From the NCBI GenBank assembly GCA_963794185.1, contig CAWCDM010000088.1:11691-75690 (forward strand): DNA of 64,000 nt, written 5' to 3'. Positions 60,906 to 64,000 of the stretch are shown here, in pieces. Both the position numbers and the translations under genes were made by a program. The first letter of the stretch is position 1. Every line of letters starts with the position of its first letter. The DNA is from JAMXLO01 sp963794185 (GTDB lineage: Bacteria > Pseudomonadota > Alphaproteobacteria > Acetobacterales > Acetobacteraceae). The notes beneath the pieces are model-generated. The model worked only from the letters and a program-made list of their open reading frames with translations, had not been told where the DNA came from and ran no database searches.

Positions 60906-61947
60906 CCGGCCAGGGCCTGCGCGAACATTCCCACCTGCGTCTGCCAGCTCGGCAGGGCCTGGCCGACCTGCCACGCGGCTTCCGCCATCGTCGCGCCGCA
61001 GGGTCGCATCGAAGATGAGCCGGCGCAGCGCCTTCGACAGATTGACGTGATCGCCGGGCGGGCAGACCACGCCCGCCTCCGGCGTCACCAGATGGCCCTG
61101 CCGCGCCGCCGCCGCTGACGGCGACCGGCAGGCCGCGCTTCAGCGCTTCCGCGACCGCCATGCCGTAGCCTTCCCAGTGCGTGGCCAGCGCGAACATGTC
61201 GGCCGCGCGCCACAGCGCTTCCAGCGCCGCGTCGGTCACTTCGCCGGCGAAGACGCACGCGGCTGGCGATGCCGAGTTCCTCGGCGAGCGCCGCCAGCGT
61301 CCGGGCATGCACCGGATCGCGTTCGGGCGAACCGACAATGGTGAGGTGCCAATCGAGGTCGAACAGCCGTGCGAGCGCGCGCAGCAGCACGTCATGGCCC
61401 TTGCGCGGCACCAGCGTGCCGACCGAGATGATGTTGCAGGTCCGGCCCGCCGGAGCCGAGGCTGCGCGGCGCATCGTCGGTGCCGGGGACCACGACCCTG
61501 ATGCGTCGCGTGCTCGACGCCGAAATCCGCGGCGAGCCGCTCGGCGGTCGTGTCGCTGGTGACGATGACCCGCGCGAGCAGCGGCAGCAGGCGCTTCTCG
61601 ATGGCGAGCAGTCGCGGCGCGGTCGGCCTTGCTCAGGCCGGTCTCCAGGGCGGTCGGATGGTGGATGACGCCGACAGCATTGCGCGCGGCCAGCGCGTCT
61701 TCCATGCCGGCGAAGGCGGGCAAGGCCGAGGCCGTCGATGATGGGCCGCGTAGTATCGCGGCAGGCCATCCCAGGCGGCGCGGGCGGCATCGCGCGCGGC
61801 TGCGTCGGCCAGCGGATGTGCGCCGGCAAGTTCGACGACCTGCACCGTATGGCCTGCCTCGCGCAGGCCGGCGACGATGCGGCGATCGTAGGCGTAGCCG
61901 CCGGAGACGGCATCGAACGGCGCCGGCACGATCAGCGACAGATGCAT
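60902..61947 (-). CDS. Glycosyltransferase family 4
   Basis: GT-B fold transferase, ~348 aa. N-terminus LSLIVPAPFDAVSGGYAYDR, VGVIHHPTALETGLS, ARVIVTSDTTAERLAADFG, IRVVVPGTD, ISVGTLVPRKGHDVLLRALA and the donor-binding EGYGMAVAEALKRGLPVAVS (E-x7-E) are visible in order. At least four frame changes. Its ATG overlaps the PTPS stop (ATGA) and its stop overlaps the methyltransferase GTG, so it belongs to the same small-molecule operon rather than to envelope glycan genes. Confidence 0.82.
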
Positions 61948-62348
61948 CAGGCGATGGGTCCCTCGAAGGCCGCCCAGGCATTCGGGCTTTCGCGCAGCAG
62001 GATCTTCAGCCCCGTCACCGCGCGGCCGCCATCGCCGAGCCGTCCGTCGCGGCAGGCGGCGGCGAGCAGGCCATGGATGTGGAACGCCACGTGTTCGGTG
62101 GTCGTGTTGATGCCCTTGAATGTCGGGTTCTCGTCCAGGTTGCTGTAGTCGAGCGCGTCGAGCACGCGGCGCAGCTCGGTCTTCGCCAGGCCGATATCGA
62201 CCAGCAGCTGCAGATGGTCGAGCTTCGGCGCGCGGAATTCCGCCTCCACCGCGAAGGTGGCGCCGTGCAGCCGCTGCGCCGGGCCGAATTCCTCGCCGTG
62301 GAAACTATGGGCGATCATGATGTGGTCGCAGACGGTCAGGCTGAACAT
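61947..62348 (-). CDS. Divergent 6-pyruvoyl-tetrahydropterin synthase-like protein
   Basis: 133 aa, intact. PTPS/QueD fold signatures: HIMIAHSFHGEEFG, QRLHGATFAVEAEF, LVDIGLAKTELRRVL, LDALDYSNLDENPTF, NTTTEHVAFHIHGLL and LLRESPNAWAAFE. Canonical enzymes have LHGHN (two zinc His), a catalytic Cys just before it, and LDHKNLD with the Asp-His dyad. Here these are LHGAT, no Cys, and LDYSNLD. The fold and terminal Glu remain, so it may bind a pterin but catalyse a different step or act as a scaffold. Confidence 0.8.
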   Translation of the reverse strand: MFSLTVCDHIMIAHSFHGEEFGPAQRLHGATFAVEAEFRAPKLDHLQLLVDIGLAKTELRRVLDALDYSNLDENPTFKGINTTTEHVAFHIHGLLAAACRDGRLGDGGRAVTGLKILLRESPNAWAAFEGPIA

Positions 62349-63312
62349 TCACTCGGTCCCATAGGTGATGACGTGACACAGGCCGCCCGGCGCGAGGATG
62401 CGCGGCATCGCTGCGCGGCATGTCCTCGAACCGCGTCGGCCCGTCCAATAGCGCGTCGTAGGCGGGATCGGCCAGCAGCGCGAGCGCCAGTCGCCAGCCG
62501 CTCGCCATGGCTGCGCCGGCCGCGCATCGCCGGCGCGACGGCGCCGACCTGACTGGCGATCAGCCGCAGCCGCCGCGCATGGAATGCCTCGCCGAGCGGC
62601 AGCGCGGGCGCGCGATCGCCGAACCAGCTCGCCTCGATGATGCGCGCCTCGAAGGCGGCGCATGCGAGCGCCAGGCGAAGCCCTGCTTCGCTCGCCGATG
62701 CATGCACCACCAGCTCCTGCTCCGGCGGCGCCGCGTCCGGCAGCGCGAAGGCGCAGCCGAGCCGTCGTGCCAGCGTCCGCGCGCGCAGGGTCGGTGTCCA
62801 CCACGGTCACCTGCGCGGCCGGGGATGCGCGCCAGCAAGGCGGCGCAGTCAGCAGACCGACCACGCCGGCGCCGATGACGAGCATGCGCTCGCCGGCAAG
62901 CGGCGCCGCATCCCACAGCACGTTCAGCGCCGTCTCCATGTTGGCCGCGAGCACCGCGCGCGGCGTCGGCACCGCGTCGGGCACCGGAATGCACATCGCC
63001 GTCGGGCGCCAGGAAGACGTCCTGATGCGGATGCAGTGCGAAGACCCGCCGCGCCGTCGGCGATGCGGCCGACCGCGCTGTAGCCGTATTTCACCGGGAA
63101 CGGGAACTCGCCCGCCCATCAGCGGCGCGCGCATCGCCTGGTACTGGCTCGCCGGCACGCGACCGGCGAACACCAGCGATTCGGTGCCGCGCGAGACGCC
63201 GCTTGCCAGGGTGCGCACCAGCAGCTGTCCCGGCACAAGTCGCCGGCAATGTCTCGTCGCGGATTTCGCCGTGCCCGGGCGCCACGGTCCAGAACGCGCG
63301 CGCCTCGGTCAC
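62349..63312 (-). CDS. MDR-family dehydrogenase (zinc-type alcohol dehydrogenase-like)
   Basis: About 320 aa. TEARAFWTVAPGHGEIRDE start, LLVRTLASGVSRGTESLVFA, PFPVKYGYSAVG-like, VFALHPHQ-type region, AVLAANMETALNVLWDA, Rossmann motif MLVIGAGVVGLLTA and VTVVDTDPARA. Typical catalytic-zinc Cys/His ligands are not evident in the readable frames (SRGTES in place of a Cys-containing loop), suggesting a zinc-free reductase. Several frame changes. Adjacent to the PTPS-like start without overlap; start GTG 63312. Confidence 0.7.
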
Positions 63313-64000
63313 GTCGGCGCGCCGGGCCGCATCGCGGGCGAGCGGGATGTCGAGCAGCAGATCCGCGCCGAGCCTGATGCACCGACCAGTCGAAGCGCAG
63401 CCCTCGGTGATGCGCGTCGCCTCCGGCAGGGTGAAGGCCGGAATGCCCGAGCCGATCAGCAACGGCGCGACCGTCACGTGCAGCCGGTCGAGGCGCCGGC
63501 GGCGAGGAAGCGGGAGACGGTGATGCCGCCGCCCTCGACGAAGATGCGCGTCAGGCCGCGGCCGGCCAGCGCGCGAGCACGGCGGCGATGTCCAGCCCCT
63601 CGCCGCGCACGCGGCAGACGCAGCACCGGCGCCTCGCCGATGTGATCGTCGCCGGGGCATCGGCGGCGCAGAGCAGCAGCGTCGCCGGGCCTTCGCGGAA
63701 CACGCGGTAATGCGCGTCCAGCCGGCGGTCGGTGTCCAGCACCACCCGCACCGGGGAGGGGGCCTGCGACTTCGCGCGTGGTCAGTTGCGGATCGTCGGC
63801 GCGCACCGTGCCGGCGCCGACCACGACGGCATCGAACAGCGCGCGCAGCCGGTGCGTGTGGAGGATGTCCTCCCGCCCGCCGATCCATTGCGAGGCGCCG
63901 CTGATCGTCGCGATGCGCCCATCCAGCGACTGCGCCAGCCGGCCGACCACGTGGCAGCCATCGGCCGCGGCGGGCGGGCCAGTAGCGGGCGATAGAGCGG
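63309..64000 (-). CDS. RibD C-terminal (dihydrofolate reductase-like) reductase, partial
   Basis: 5' end lies beyond the window. VVGRLAQSLDGRIATISG, SQWIGGREDILHTHRLRALF, DAVVVGAGTVRADDPQLTT, VRVVLDTDRRLDAHYRVF, TRIFVEGGGITVSRFL and LHVTVAPLLIGSGIPAF match the RibD_C reductase family, which uses NADPH on pyrimidine or pterin-like substrates. No deaminase domain is visible in the part present. Several frame changes. The likely stop overlaps the MDR dehydrogenase GTG (GTGA). Confidence 0.75.

Overview
This is a high-GC, gene-dense window from an alphaproteobacterium, most likely Acetobacteraceae/Rhodospirillales. The basis is the dcw order (mraZ-rsmH-ftsL-ftsI-murEF-mraY-murD-ftsW-murGCB-ddlB-ftsQAZ-lpxC-bamD-recN-ligA), meso-DAP-type MurE, an A-type RNase P RNA, UPF0262, and FtsL/FtsI with long Pro/Ala tails. 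No phage, IS element, CRISPR array or tRNA was recognised.

Layout. 0-4 kb: DnaJ/TerB co-chaperone, AmpD-like amidase, and a class III cyclase/TPR/rhodanese-like signalling protein. 4.2-4.6 kb: rnpB. 4.8-30.5 kb: the division and cell-wall cluster, preceded by a four-unit MraZ operator, continuing through lpxC (lipid A), bamD (outer-membrane assembly), recN and ligA (DNA repair/replication). 30.6-39.9 kb: small membrane protein, Tat-type alpha/beta hydrolase, a fused CydDC-like ABC exporter, a sulfotransferase-DUF1232 fusion, cysteine synthase, rhodanese and an LLM flavin oxidoreductase. 40.1-43.3 kb: an alcohol/aldehyde oxidation module (Zn-ADH, ALDH, DUF779) around two tandem FNR-type boxes. 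43.5-50.2 kb: DUF2272 lipoprotein, SAM-cyclase-ATPase-TPR protein, mtnA, UPF0262, DUF983. 50.2-54.1 kb: a hydantoin/ureide module (Asp/Glu racemase, N-carbamoyl amino acid amidase, cyclic amidohydrolase). 54.3-57.1 kb: prpD and prpC. 57.6 kb: a Lys/Ala-rich H1-like protein. 58-64 kb, minus strand: OtnC/OtnK, then an overlapping run of methyltransferase, GT4 glycosyltransferase, divergent PTPS-like protein, MDR dehydrogenase and RibD-like reductase (cut by the window edge). This last run looks like an uncharacterised pterin-type small-molecule pathway.

Two features cut across the window. First, more than 50 single-base indels, mostly apparent +1 insertions, break reading frames, including those of essential genes; protein similarity resumes at once in the next frame. 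I read these as sequence/assembly errors and annotate full gene spans as CDS, not pseudogenes. Second, a family of dispersed palindromic elements (arms such as CTCTCCCGC/GCGGGAGAG, often bounded by GTAC) lies between genes, inside at least three coding regions (murF, the ABC exporter, the methyltransferase), and directly upstream of ddlB and ligA, where the element arm is the best Shine-Dalgarno candidate.

All domain calls come from reading the sequence by eye; no database search was run. Indel positions are approximate.
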